The notes beneath the pieces were generated by a model. That model did not search any database. It was not told the origin of the DNA and was given only the letters and a program-made list of their open reading frames with translations. A stretch of 64,000 bases of DNA, from positions 1 through 64,000 of the forward strand of contig KV424041.1 in assembly GCA_001632435.1 (NCBI GenBank), given 5' to 3'. Numbering within the stretch: the stretch's first letter is position 1; each line of letters starts with the position of its first letter. The DNA comes from Calocera cornea HHB12733. Its lineage: Eukaryota; Basidiomycota; Dacrymycetes; Dacrymycetales; Dacrymycetaceae. Of the stretch, positions 35,333-46,869 are shown in pieces. The position numbers were made by a program, and so were the translations under genes.

Positions 35333-36107
35333 GTTGAGGTTCGAGACAAGGTATAGGTTCAATCTGGGAGAGGAACAAGCGTATCTGCTGGCGAATGGGG
35401 TAAAAGTCAGTCGTTTGCGTCTTAACATGCTCCATAATGACAACGTGACCTATATACGAACCTCTCGGCCCTGCTGTCCCGCTGACATTGTCACGAGGCG
35501 AAGCTCTATTTCTGTCTTCCCCTGCGGCGCCGCTTGCACCGCAGATGGCTCTGTTGACCCGCCAAGACCGTCATGGCGGGAACAATGGTTAAGTCTACAG
35601 CACGTGACGAGCTTAGCATAGGATGGCCGTGGACTACGATGGGGTGAAGCGTGGATCGAGGTAGGAGTCATCTCAGGGACGGTCGAACAAAGGCTGATAC
35701 TGTTCTGTCAGGGGCAGCAGCCCCTTGTCAGAGCAACCGCGTATCAGAGTTTATTTCGAGATCGTCGAATAACTACGAGCCCGAGAAGATAGGGTGGATG
35801 ACTGACCACCCTAGTTTCCTGACACATACGCGTTGTCAGTTGGATCACTTACAGTAGTTGCCCTTCTTCTCCAAAGCCCCGATTATCAGCGCGAATCGGT
35901 GCCTGGAATGAGGCTGGGATCCGCTGTGGGCAGTTGCCAAGTAGGCGTAAAGAAGATAACAAGCTGTCCTTGTACCGAAAAAGGTGGCCCACCGGTACCG
36001 CCAGACAATGAGTTATGATTATTTTGTTGCTTGTAGTGGTAAAGTGAACGTTCAGCACCTCAGTTGCCTCCTCTTTTAATTGCGGCTCCCCACTCCACGC
36101 CGCTGGA
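35333..36107. other. Intergenic, promoter of hydrolase and 3' region of the COQ11-like gene
   Basis: 775 bp with no intact gene. Apart from the hydrolase-tail relic listed separately, the open frames have no family resemblance. Confidence 0.45.
35852..35885 (-). pseudogene. Relic of an alpha/beta-hydrolase C terminus
   Basis: On the minus strand this stretch reads IIGALEKKGNYC, close to the hydrolase ending IIMEALEKKGNSH at 34484-34522. The DNA shares an exact 18-bp block (CCCTTCTTCTCCAAAGCC on the plus strand). Nothing else of the gene is recognisable around it, so it looks like the eroded end of a former tandem duplicate. Chance similarity is unlikely but possible. Confidence 0.5.
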
Positions 36108-37236
36108 TCAGTGCTTCCCAAGGTAGGTCGGCAGCACAGTATGCACGCTGGTCAACCTCCCCCCCTCCTCTCCCCGCTCGCCCTCAAACCTCCTGATCAG
36201 CTCCTCGAAAGACAGTTTCCCCTGCTCCGGCAGGCTCGCGACGTTGTCATACTTGAGCTGCTCGACCTATTCACCATTGTATTCATCAGCCATCCTCCAC
36301 CCGCGCAGAGAGCAGAATGAAGGGGGAGCGCACCTGCGAACGCGTGACAGTAAACAGATTCTCCGGCAACTGCTCGAGCACCGCACCCTGCATCTTTCCC
36401 AGGGCGAACGGCAGACTGACGATCGGGCGGCGGAGATTGGAGTACTTAAGTACGAGCTGCATCAGTTCCTTATAGGTGAACACTACCACGTATTAGGAAA
36501 GCAGGTTCAACGGAGAGGCACAGCAAGGCTCACCATCCGGCCCTCCAGCGTCGAACGTCGTCCCACCGACTGCGTCATCCACCTCTCCGTCCGCGTCTCT
36601 CCTCGCGCATATATCGACCGCCCGCGCCAGATCCCCCGCATACACAGGCTGGAACCTCGCTCCCCCACCTCCAAAAACGGGTAGGAATGGCATCACCGCC
36701 GCGAGCCTCGCAAAGCGCGCGAAGAACCCGTCCCCGGGGCCGAACACCAGCGACGGGCGGAGGACGGTCAGCCTTTTGCCTAAGACCTGCCGGGCGGCGG
36801 CTTCGCCGAGCGCTTTGGTGCGCCAGTAGTCGAGCGGGCTCCCCGTGTCTGCGCCGATGGCGCTGAAGAGGACCAGGTTCGCGCCGGCGGCTCGGGCGGC
36901 TTCGGCTACATTGCGGACGCCCTGGTGCTGCACGAGGTCGAACTCCTCCGGGCTGGCGCGGAGCAGCCCAACGAGGGAGACTACCGTGCTTGCGCCCTCG
37001 AACGCCGGCCCGAGCGTGGAAGAGTCGGTGATATCCGCCTGCACAGGCTTGAGCAGCACCCCTGCGGGCAGGTCGCCAGAGGAGAGGAGCCGCTGCTGGC
37101 TGCGCTCGGGGTTGCGTCCTACCAACTGGATGCGGTTCCCCGGGTGGGTGGCCAGGGCGCGCGCGATGTAGGTTGCTACGAAGCCGGCGCCGCAGAGAAC
37201 AATTTTGCGGGTTGCTGCGGGAGTGGGGACTGACAT
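36108..37236 (-). CDS. COQ11/NDUFA9-like atypical short-chain dehydrogenase
   Basis: Rossmann-fold protein related to the complex I subunit NDUFA9 and to yeast Coq11 (coenzyme Q biosynthesis), both mitochondrial. The N terminus carries the dinucleotide-binding motif KIVLCGAGFVATYIARAL, followed by IQLVGRNPERSQ, VVSLVGLL and the family block YWRTKALGEAAARQV with LTVLRPSLVFGPGDGFFARF. After an intron near 36500 the C-terminal part VFTYKELMQLVLKYS, LPENLFTVTRSQ and VEQLKYDNVAS matches NDUFA9-like proteins. At about 320 residues, shorter than true NDUFA9, it fits the Coq11 group better. No clear presequence. Enzymatic activity is doubtful because a full YxxxK dyad role is unproven in this group. 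Confidence 0.78.
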
Positions 37237-38049
37237 TGGCAGGACGGCGACGGGCGGCGACGGCGACGGTGGGAGAGGGGCGGTGCTGCTGCTATACTGT
37301 GGTGATGCCCGTCACGGTCGACGAGGTCAGCGCTGCGTACGTACTGCATCTCAATCAGCGGCGTGTGTGGGCCGTAGTCAGCGGGGGAGGACACCGATGC
37401 AGGCGGTCGATTGCCAGGGCAGCCAACTAACTCGGATCGGCGGGCGCGGGGAAGAGGATGATCCGACCGCGCCCGGACCATCCGTTGCCGTACCGCCGTA
37501 CCGCCCTCCCTCAGCCCTCGCTCGGCTCAAGCGCGTTACGCTTTCAAATTCCTCGGCTGTCCCTTGCCCGCCGCTAGAAAGGTTGCCGGTTAACGTGGCA
37601 GGCCCATCGGCTGCCCGATCTGTACAGGTAAGAGTTGTATCGCTGCCGCATCGCTGGCCGAAGCGTGCAGCAGGCCAGCCTGACACCACCGTCAGGGCGG
37701 ATGACGTAGCCGGGACTCCGTGACCGCGCCTTCACGCGCATGCACATGACACGCCGCACCGCCACCCAGCGTCCCATTTCAGCCCCGCCTGATTGCCCTT
37801 TGAGCGCGGTGTGAGCGCCGCATCCCTCTGCTTCGCCTATGACCGTTCTGCACCACTCCGGAGCGACACAACGACGTGCACACGACTGAAATACCGTTGC
37901 GGAGCGTGTGACGCCTTGATCCCCCCTTCCCCCTTCTGTGCTCGCCTCTTACTGCATTTAACAACTCCCCCCTCCCTCCCAAAGCCAACGCATAATCACC
38001 ACCAGCCACCCCAACACCAGATAGCAACTACGCAACAATCACGATATAC
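37237..38049. promoter_or_regulatory. Long divergent promoter region
   Basis: 813 bp between the divergent starts of the COQ11-like and PAF-acetylhydrolase-like genes. Pyrimidine-rich stretches (CCCCCCTTCC, CTCCCCCCTCCCTCCC) lie at about 37920-37980, just before the PAF-AH start. I see no additional gene. Confidence 0.45.
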
Positions 38050-39637
38050 ATGAGTCTGCCCCGATACAAGGGTCCGTACGACGTCGGCCTCACCACCCTC
38101 GTCCTCCCTCTCCGGCCTGCCTTCGCAGTGGGCAACTGCAGGGTAAGGGGCGAGCCCGCCCTCAGGCTCGACGAGGTCGCATTCAACGTCTTCTACCCCG
38201 CGAAGCCCGCCAACCGCAGGAAGAGAGGCGTGCACTGGCTCATCCGGTCCGTCCTGTCATTCCACTGACTTGAAAAATGCTCATTGTGCTTAGACCGTTC
38301 TCTCTCACTGTGGACGGGTACTCCAAGTTCACTAGCTTCTCCAAATGGATCCTCGGTGAGTGCGATCCCTTATCGCCGCCAAGGCACCCCTGATAGCCCT
38401 TCCAGCCCCGCTCTTCTTCCTCCTCGGTGCATTCGCCAAGGTATCTTCATTTCCTACGGACCTCCCAACCTCTACTGATAACGTATTAGATGCCCGTGTT
38501 CGCTAATGCACCTATGCGGTCGGGCGACTCATCCCCCACCCCGGCAGACAGCCAAGAGACCTTCCTCGGCGACCTTGACACCGAGTCCGAGTCCGAGAAG
38601 CGCCAGTGGCCGCTCGTGCTCTTCTCCCATGGTCTGGCAGGCGGGCGCACCACGTACAGCACGTTCTGCGGCAGGCTCGCCAGCAGCGGGTATGTTGTGC
38701 TCGCCCTGGAGCATAGGGACGGTACGGGGCCGATGGTTTTCCCGAAGGACGGAAATGGGGTCGTATATGCTAAGCCTTACTCGAGGGTTGATGAGGTTGA
38801 GTGAGTGCAGGCACCATAGCCCCTTGTGTACGGAGCTGATCCTGGGTAGATGTGACGATGTCGAGCCGAAGGACCTGCCGTTGCACTTCCGCGCGACGCA
38901 GCTCGAGTTCCGCAAGCGCGAGATCTACGCCGCCTACGCCGCCTTCTGCCAGCTCGTGGAGGGAGACTCTGCGCACGGCGGGCTGCAGAGCATCGACGGC
39001 TCACCCGTGAACTGGGACATGTTCGTCGACACCGTGCGGTGCGACTCGGACGTGGTACTCTCCGGCCACTCGTTCGGCGGCGCAACCGCCTTCCACATCA
39101 TGTCCACCCCCCCGCCGGCGGGGCACGTGGACATCCCTATCTCCAAGAGCCTTGTGCTGGACCCCTGGCTGGACCCGCTCCCTACCCCCGGGCCTGAACC
39201 GAGGGCCGGGCCGCCGAGGCCGAGCCTGTGCGTCATCAACTCGGAGAGGTTCACCCTCTGGAAAGCGCACTTTGGGAGGATAAGCGAGGTCGTGTCTAAC
39301 TGGAAGAATGAGAAGGGCGCGGAGAGCTGGCTGATGACCATCTGTGAGTATTGTCTGGACATTGTATGTGGTATGTTGCTTATTGTATGCACCAGCCCGA
39401 TGCCGACACGATTCGTTCTCCGACTTCCCGCTCATCATCCCCTTTTCGCACCCGCGCGGCCGCCTCCTGCACAACGTCATCCAGCGCATCTCCCTCGCTT
39501 TCCTGCAGGACCGGCTCGAGTCCGAATTCCGCAAGGACGAGCGGTACCCGATGCACGTCATCCAGCCCCGCATACGCAAGAAGCGCGGCAAGCCCCGCTT
39601 GAGCGCGCCCAAGGGGCGTGTGGTCTGGCATGACTAA
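38050..39637 (+). CDS. Platelet-activating factor acetylhydrolase-like lipase (PAF-AH type II family)
   Basis: Serine esterase family that removes short or oxidised acyl groups from phospholipids. Exon 1 starts MSLPRYKGPYDVGLTTLVLP with LDEVAFNVFYPA. Small middle exons add SKWILG and FFLLGAFAK. The core then reads WPLVLFSHGLAGGRTTYS, YVVLALEHRDGT, an intron near 38805-38850, and the nucleophile elbow VVLSGHSFGGATAF (serine in GHSFGG). An acidic residue lies in VLDPWLDPL. The last exon supplies the histidine (RHDSFSDFP) and the tail KGRVVWHD. Five introns were traced in outline. No signal peptide is visible, so it is probably intracellular. Confidence 0.88.
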
Positions 39638-40319
39638 CACCCTCCTCTCACTGCTAGCATCACTCCTTACTCGCGGCACCCCCTTCATCTGAGAAGTGTC
39701 TTGATAACCCTGCTGCTGCTCCTCTACGCGTACGTAATAACCTCTAGTTTTCTCTTTGGACAAACCCGGAACCCGGCCAAAGAATGGACATCCTTGTGCA
39801 ACATCCATCCATCCCATCCCATCCCATTATAGTCATACACATACCCCCTGCATGTTCATTTCTGTTTTATTTACAATTTCCTACTTCCACTTGTTTTCCT
39901 TTAATCCTAGCAACACCTGTTACGAACTCATATACGCGCGCAATGGAACGATTACTGTTTTTTTTGTCGCGTCAGGGGTGTTACTTGTTTATCAAGCTCG
40001 TATCGCCGCCGTCCTGGATACGATAAATAAGAGCCAATGGAACTGTTGTTATTTCGAGTCAGGCTTAAGATTCTCGGAATGTTGTTGATGGACTCGGACA
40101 AGGCGATGAGATAAGCCTGAGTCAGCTCCCTGGTGGCACGAGAAGTCCCGCCCTTATTCACGCGCGCTCAAACGCAGAACGGCCCAGAACGCCACTGCAC
40201 ATTTCACACTGACGACCGTTCATTGCTGCACAAGGATTGCACATTACACCCAACGACCGCTACATACCACCACCACCGAAAGATCCAAATAGGCCAGAGA
40301 ATAAAGAATCAGAGCGGAC
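39638..40319. other. Intergenic, presumed promoter of glutaminyl-tRNA synthetase
   Basis: 682 bp, more AT-rich than the surroundings. A short pentamer repeat (ATCCC, four to five units) lies at about 39809-39830, and a T-rich run at 39956-39965. No gene seen. Confidence 0.45.
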
Positions 40320-42937
40320 ATGCCCCCAAAATTCGACCCCAAGGACCCGGCGGTCGCCCCGCTCATTGCCCTGTTCGAGTCTCTCGGGCTCAGCACGCCA
40401 AAGGCAGTCGAAGCGGCCAAAGCGCCCAAGACGGCCGCGGCGCTCAAGGAGATCATCATCTCGCAGCACCTGGAGGGAAAGCGGCTGGACGAGAAGCGCG
40501 CGGCGCTCATCGTCTCCCTCGCTGGGGTGGGGGCGAAGCTCGGCCAGGAGGAGAAGGCGTACGCGGTGCGCAAGGTCGAGGAGGGCAAGCTTGAGCGGGC
40601 GGACCAGCTCGCGGCGGCTGTCAAGTACCTCGAGCTGCACCGGAATGCGATCGATGATGCCGAGTTTGACAGGGAGTGCGGCGTCGGCGTGGTGGTTACT
40701 CCAGAGGAGGTGAAGCGCCTCGTGCTTCTGTACTTGTCGGCGAACGCGAGCGAGATCGAGGGCTGGCAGAGCTTCTCCGCCACGCTCATGAAGCTCAAGG
40801 CTACCCCGGAGCTGCGCTGGGCACCCACGCTCGATGTGAAGAACTCGACCGAGGCTGCGTTCCTGGAGAAGTTCGGGCCGAAGGTCGCGGTGAACCCGAA
40901 GGACGTGAAGAAGACTGCTGGGGCGCCAAAGGTCGCGCCCGCTAGCACGGCCGAGGCGTCCTCGAGCACTGCTGTGACGACTGAGCGAAGCGTGTTTGAG
41001 GAGGGTTTCCTGGGAAAACTGCACAAGCCCGGGGGGAACCCCCAGATCAACCCGAAGCTCAAGGAACAGCACCTCAAGGCGACCGGCGGGGAGGTGTGGA
41101 CCCGGTTCCCGCCTGAACCGAACGGTTTCCTGCATATCGGCCACTCGAAGGCCATCTTCGTCAACTTTGGCTATGCGGCGCATCACGGTGGCCGATGCTA
41201 CTTGCGATATGACGATACGAATCCCGAGGCGGAGGAGCAGCAGTACTTCGACAGCATCCTCGCGATGGTCCGGTGGCTGGGGTACGAGCCGTGGAAGATC
41301 ACCTACTCGAGTGACTACTTCCAGAAGCTTTATGACCTCGCCGTCGAGCTGATCAAGCGCGACAAGGCGTATGTTTGCCACTGTTCTGCCGAGCAGATAT
41401 TTGCCGATCGAGGAGGCGAGGAACGCGGGCCGCGACGTGCTTGCGAGCACCGGTCTCGACCAATCGAGGAGTCTTTGGCGGAGTTCGAGGGCATGAGAGA
41501 TGGGAAGTACAAGCCGGGGGAGGCCACCCTTCGGATGAAGCAGGATCTCGAAGACGGCAACCCAATGATGTGGGATATCGTGGCGTACCGTGTACTCAAC
41601 GCGCCGCATCACCGCACTGGCACGACATGGCGCATATACCCGACATATGATTTCACTCACTGTCTGTGTGATAGCTTCGAAAATATTTCGTACGTTTCCT
41701 TCTGCCCCTGCACATATTCATTACTGACAATGATCCAAGGCATTCCCTTTGTACAACAGAATTCATCCTCTCACGCGAGTCATACGAGTGGCTCTGCGAC
41801 GCACTAGAGGTTTACAAGCCCAGGCAGTCCGAATATGGCCGTCTCAACCTCCAGGGCACAGTCATGTCAAAACGCAAGATCCTCAAGCTCGTAAAGGAGG
41901 GTCATGTGAACGGGTGGGACGACCCCCGCCTGTACACGCTTATCGCCCTTCGCCGACGTGGTGTGCCACCAGGAGCGATCATCTCTTTCGTCAGTGGATT
42001 GGGCGTATCCACGTCACCGTCAAACATCCAGACCGCTCGCTTCGAACAGGCCGTCCGGCAGTATCTGGAGAACACGGCTCCACGGCTCATGATGGTGCTC
42101 AAGCCACTGAAAGTCACACTCGAGAACGTACCGGAAGATCGCATCATCATGATTGAGAAGCCGCTCCATCCGAAGGTCCCGGAACTGGGGACAAGCGTAG
42201 TTCCTTTCACCAGGACGTTGTACATTGATGCCGACGACTTCCGCCTGGAGGATTCGAAGGACTACTTCCGCCTGGCACCAGGCAAGACTGTTGGCCTGTT
42301 CCAGGCACCCGCTCCCATCACATGCACGAAATACCGCACCGATCCGACAACGGGCGAAGTCGTCGAGCTCTTCTGCAATCTCGAGGAAAGCAACAGCACA
42401 TCCAAGAAGCCGAAGGCATTCATCCAGTGGGTTGCCGATCACCCTGCCTCGGGCAGTCCGGTGCGCATCGACGAAACCCGCGTCTTCCACCAACTGTTCA
42501 AGAGCGACGATCCGGCAGCCACTGACGATTTCATCGCCGACCTTAACGCTAGCAGCTTGGAAGTTGTGAAGGGCGCACTGCTCGAGGTTGGATTCTGGTC
42601 TCTGGCTAAGAAGGCGATGGTAGATGCCCGCAAGGAGAGTGAAGCGAGGTTAAAAACCGCGGCGACCGCTGGAAGCGAGCCAACGAAAGAAGCATCGCCG
42701 AACGGAGCCCCGCACGACGGGCACAACGAGCCGGTCGCGAGCGTGGCGCAGCTGGTGGGGAATGAGTGCATTCGCTTCCAGGGTCTGCGGGTCGGATACT
42801 TTGCAGTCGACAAGGACGCGAAGTTGGGATGTCTCACGGAGGAAGACACGGCAGCGCCAGGCGCGCGGCCCGGTGATGTTGTCATCCTCAACCGCATTGT
42901 CAGTCTGAAAGAAGATTCAGCGAAGAAGGCTTCTTAG
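40320..42937 (+). CDS. GLN4: Glutaminyl-tRNA synthetase, cytosolic
   Basis: Class I aminoacyl-tRNA synthetase charging tRNA-Gln. Two exons, 40320-41689 and 41740-42937, join in frame (S-HSLCTTEFILSRESYEW). The N-terminal 220 residues form the eukaryote-specific tRNA-binding appendage (LIALFESLGLSTPKAVEAA, LVLLYLSANASEIEGW) with an Ala/Ser-rich linker. The catalytic core has TRFPPEPNGFLHIGHSKA (HIGH box), YLRYDDTNPEAEE and the KMSKS equivalent TVMSKRKI. GWDDPRLYTLIALRRRG and a C-terminal anticodon-binding beta barrel (GKTVGLFQAPAPITCTKY) follow. Length, about 855 residues, is slightly above yeast Gln4. Only one intron, as is often so for highly expressed genes. Confidence 0.96.
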
Positions 42938-43288
42938 ATACGTTGTACTGATGTTCCTCGTTTATTTACACGTCGCAATCGTCTTTAGGGCGCACCATTG
43001 TACGTGAATAGGCATAATGATTGATAAGCGGTTGTTGGATTGACGTAAAAGGTGTCCGTGCGCGCGAAGCGCGTCGCGAAATACTCCCGCTGCCCACAGA
43101 CCCTTCTACACGGTGCTTCCTTCTGCCTCGTTTCTTTCCTCCCAAACCCTTTGCTCTTGTTTGGTCCTTGTAAGTATCATCAGTGACACGTTCTCGACGT
43201 GTCTTTTCCCCGTCGCAATCGGTTTCTGACTGTGACTTGTGCTGCTGCACGCTTTCCTTGCTCATTCAGGTGTTGTTGCTCTATCATC
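42938..43288 (+). promoter_or_regulatory. Alpha-tubulin promoter and 5' leader with a probable leader intron
   Basis: 351 bp. The sequence TTGTAAGTATC at about 43167 and CATTCAG at 43262-43269 could bound an intron of about 100 bp in the 5' UTR, just upstream of the start codon. Pyrimidine-rich stretches near 43115-43160 resemble fungal transcription-start regions. No separate gene. Confidence 0.5.
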
Positions 43289-44953
43289 ATGAGAGAAGTG
43301 ATCTCCCTCCACGTCGGTCAGGCTGGTGTGCAAGTAAGTACATCCGATGACGCCGTAGAGGCCATAGATGCGCGCATATATTGACAATTGCATCTAGATT
43401 GGTATGCAAGATTTGGGTTTGGACCGGAATGTGAGAGATTGATGTCCGATAGGAAATGCATGCTGGGAGCTGTACCTGCTTGAGCACGGACTCTCGGTGC
43501 GTTGACGCGCGCACACGTCCTGGGCATGTTTGCTGATGCTCTTCCCATAGCCGGATGGCCGCCTCATGAAGGGTTCCCCCTCGGAGAACGACATCGGCTT
43601 CACGACGTTCTTCTCTGAGACTGGGGCTGGAAAGCACGTGCCCCGTAGTCTCTACGTCGATCTCGAGCCCAATGTCATTGATGATGTACGGACCGGTACT
43701 TACCGTACATTGTTTCACCCTGAGACGCTTGTGACCGGCAAAGAGGACGCTGCCAACAACTGTACGTTCTCACAACCCATATGTGAGACTCTGGGACGGT
43801 AACATGTGTGTAGATGCTCGTGGTCACTACACCGTCGGCAAGGAGCTCATTGACACGGTCCTCGACAAGGTTCGCCGCCTTGCGGATAACTGCAGTGGTC
43901 TCCAGGGGTTCTTCGTCTTCCACTCTTTCGGCGGTGGCACTGGCTCCGGCTTCGGCGCTCTGCTCCTTGAGCGCCTCTCTACGGATTACGGCAAGAAGTC
44001 CAAGCTGGAGTTCTGCGTGTACCCAGCTCCCAAGATGGCCACCTCTGTCGTTGAGCCCTACAACTCGGTCTTGACGACGCACACTACGCTGGAGCACTCT
44101 GACTGCTCCTTCATGGTCGACAACGAGGCTATCTATGACATCTGCCGCAAGAATCTGAACGTTCAGCAGCCCGGTTACACGAACCTGAACAGGCTCATTG
44201 CCCAAGTCGTGTCCAGCGTGACTGCTTCTCTGCGCTTCGACGGCAGCCTCAACGTCGACCTCAACGAATTCCAGACCAACCTGGTGCCCTATCCCCGTAT
44301 TCACTTCCCTCTGGCCACCTATGCTCCTATTATTTCTGCTGAGAAGGCTGGCCATGAGCAGAACTCTGTTGCCGAGATGACCTCATCTTGCTTCGAGAGC
44401 GGCAACCAGATGGTCAAGTGCGACCCCAAGGAGGGCAAGTACAGTAAGTAAACCCATCTCATCCGAAGGTAATCTTCTGAAGATTTCCAGTGGCGTGCTG
44501 CTTGCTTTACCGTGGTGATGTCGTCCCTAAGGATGCCAACGTTGCGATTGCGACCATCAAGACGAAGCGCACGATCCAGTTCGTCGACTGGTGCCCCACT
44601 GGTTTCAAGCTCGGTATCTGCAACGAGGCGCCGGCGTGCGTACCGGGTGGTGACCTTGCCAAGGCTTCCCGATCTCTCTGCATGCTGTCCAAGTATGATT
44701 CCTCGCCTTCTTACTCTGGACAACTGAGCTAACTCAATCGAATAGCACCACGGCTATCGCATCCGCGTGGTCTCGTCTGGATCACAAGTTCGACCTTCTG
44801 TACTCCAAGCGTGCCTTTGTTCACTGGTACGTTGGTGAGGGTATGGAGGAGGGTGAGTTCTCCGAGGCTCGTGAGGACCTTGCAGCCCTGGAGAAGGATT
44901 ACGAGGAGGTTGGCATCGACTCTGCCGATGCCGAGGAGGAGGGTGAATACTAA
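43289..44953 (+). CDS. TUB1: Alpha-tubulin
   Basis: Alpha subunit of microtubules. Exon 1 (43289-43333) gives [16 protein letters not shown] four-nucleotide exon (43398-43401, ATTG) supplies isoleucine and the first base of glycine; exon 3 from 43453 continues with NACWELYCLEHGLS. Further exons carry [39 protein letters not shown], the GTP-binding loop [21 protein letters not shown] and [15 protein letters not shown]. The C terminus is the acidic tail ending EEEGEY, so it has the C-terminal tyrosine. Length about 450 residues. Codon use is strongly biased, as for a highly expressed gene. Confidence 0.97.
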
Positions 44954-45189
44954 ACGCTTTGCAATAGTCTAAACGCTTCCTTTCACGTTTCATCCATACA
45001 TATACCTATGGTTTCTCTACCTTTGAATGCCCCTCCGATATGAGTTATGACCTCGTTATATTGTGCGGATAGCCCAGAAGGGCCTTGTTATTATTGTGGC
45101 CCGTCCCCACGGAAGTAAAACGCGACAGGCCTCAACTGCGTCCGCTATTGTGCGCCAATTGTGCTAGACGTTAGTCATCGACGACCACC

Positions 45190-46654
45190 ATGTCTACAGA
45201 CGCTGCATTACTGGCCGAGATAGCCAAACTGAAAGGTAAAGTATCTATCAAAATGGGGAATCTATTGATTGACTCACTAACCACTTTTAGGCGCCATCAA
45301 TCAGCATAAATCCGGTCAAGAGAATCCACCACCAACGAGGGGATACCCAACAAGGGGACGATTTGCTCACCGTGGCTCTTATAGGGGCTCTTACAGGCCT
45401 CCATACGCCGCACCGCGATCTGCGCCAGCCGAGGAAAAGGAGGTGGAAATAGGAGGCGTAACGTATGTTACCGATGGAAAGAAGATGACGAGGAAAGATG
45501 GTACGCCCCGGCCCTTCTCTACCCCTGTCAAGCTACCTCAACCAGCAACAGTATTGGATCGGCCAGCACCAAAGCCAGCAACGAGAACCACATCTTCAGG
45601 TACTTCATCAGCTATAGGATCGGACTTTGTATCACTGGACTCCAAGGACGGCGATCTAAAGCGACCACCTGCTCCCGCAGATCTAGGTGCCAAACGGACA
45701 CGCCTCAACAACCTGACGCTCATCTTGAACAATGCGCAAGCACAACGGTCAGTTTCTTCTCAGATCCTGCGAAATACACTATATCATTGGTCTAGATATC
45801 GGCGTCGTCAACCTTCGAGCACCAAGTCAGCGAGAGAAAAGAAGCAATGTCGCTTCTTCACCAGGACGGGTTTGTCTTATCTTTCCCCTCTCCTGTTCTA
45901 TACCGTGCAGGACTCACATCATTCTTTTACTTTAGGTATTTGCACGCGGGGCCGCACCTGTCCGTATCAGCACGATCCTGAGAAAGTCGCCATTTGCCCC
46001 AAGTTCTTGAAAGGCGACTGTCCCAATGGCGACAATTGCTCTTTATCCCATGAGCCGAACCCGCAACGGATGCCTTTCTGTGTGCATTTTGCAAACGCGG
46101 GTCGCTGCAAGAACGGCGACTCGTGTATATACCCACACGTGCATCTAGGCGCCAATGCTGGTATCTGCAGAGACTTCGCCGTTCTGGGCTATTGTGAGAA
46201 GGGCGCCAACTGCGACAAGAAGCATGTTCGGGAATGCCCTGATTTTGCGGACACTGGTGTCTGCAAGAATCGGCATTGCAAGTTACCGCATGTTATCCGT
46301 GCCAAGCATGCAGCAAAGACCAAGGATACTGGTAATCCCGTTATCATTGATTCTGGTGATAAACCTGTGTCGGTGTCCACTGGCAAACGAAAGGCCGATG
46401 CGGACGACGACCTGGATCATGCTCATGGATCTAAGAAGGCAAAGGTTGATGATCATTCTACTTCCTTTGCTGACGAGCCAGAGTTTATGCCCTTGACCTT
46501 CGAAGAGAGTGAAGAGGAGGAAGAGCCGGTCGAAGTAGAGTCCACTCAGGAATCCGTCGACGACGACGATGATGATGATGATGATGATGATGACGACGAC
46601 AACGACGCGGAAAACGATGACGAAGATGACTCGGACATCGCGGTTAATGCCTGA
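45190..46654 (+). CDS. Five-CCCH zinc-finger protein, ZC3H3-like
   Basis: Predicted nuclear RNA-binding protein. The first exons give MSTDAALLAEIAKLK and an Arg/Gly-rich stretch (RGYPTRGRFAHRGS), then VEIGGVTYVTDGKKMTRKDG. After introns near 45748-45830 and 45870-45935 come five closely spaced CCCH fingers between about residues 190 and 320 (CRFFTRTGICTRGRTC, CPKFLKGDCPNGDNC, CVHFANAGRCKNGDSC, CRDFAVLGYCEKGANC, CPDFADTGVC). This matches the ZC3H3/Smicl group, whose members act in polyadenylated mRNA export and 3'-end formation. The tail is strongly acidic with a run of 14 aspartates. The specific role here is inference. Confidence 0.83.
46559..46602 (+). repeat. GAC/GAT trinucleotide run coding poly-aspartate
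   Basis: About 15 consecutive Asp codons, the middle seven or eight all GAT, inside the CCCH-protein gene. The pure GAT core could vary in copy number between strains. Confidence 0.9.
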
Positions 46655-46869
46655 TGATCTGATAACATTACAAGAATACCTCTGTATAACACAAGATGAA
46701 CATGACATGCATAGTAATGCAATCGTATTGATGTGAACATCCGCACCTGAGGAGTACCACAACCTTGGCATTTTCACATCTAAATCTCGTTTGTGCTCGT
46801 ACCCATGGAGACCACGTCCTGAGTATCATTCCATGCCGGCGTCCAGCCGTACTCCTCCAGATGCCTTAT

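Noticed and set aside
40260..41660. 466-codon open frame antisense to glutaminyl-tRNA synthetase
   Set aside because: Explained by the GC-rich coding strand of a conserved gene; the translated sequence has no recognisable pattern.
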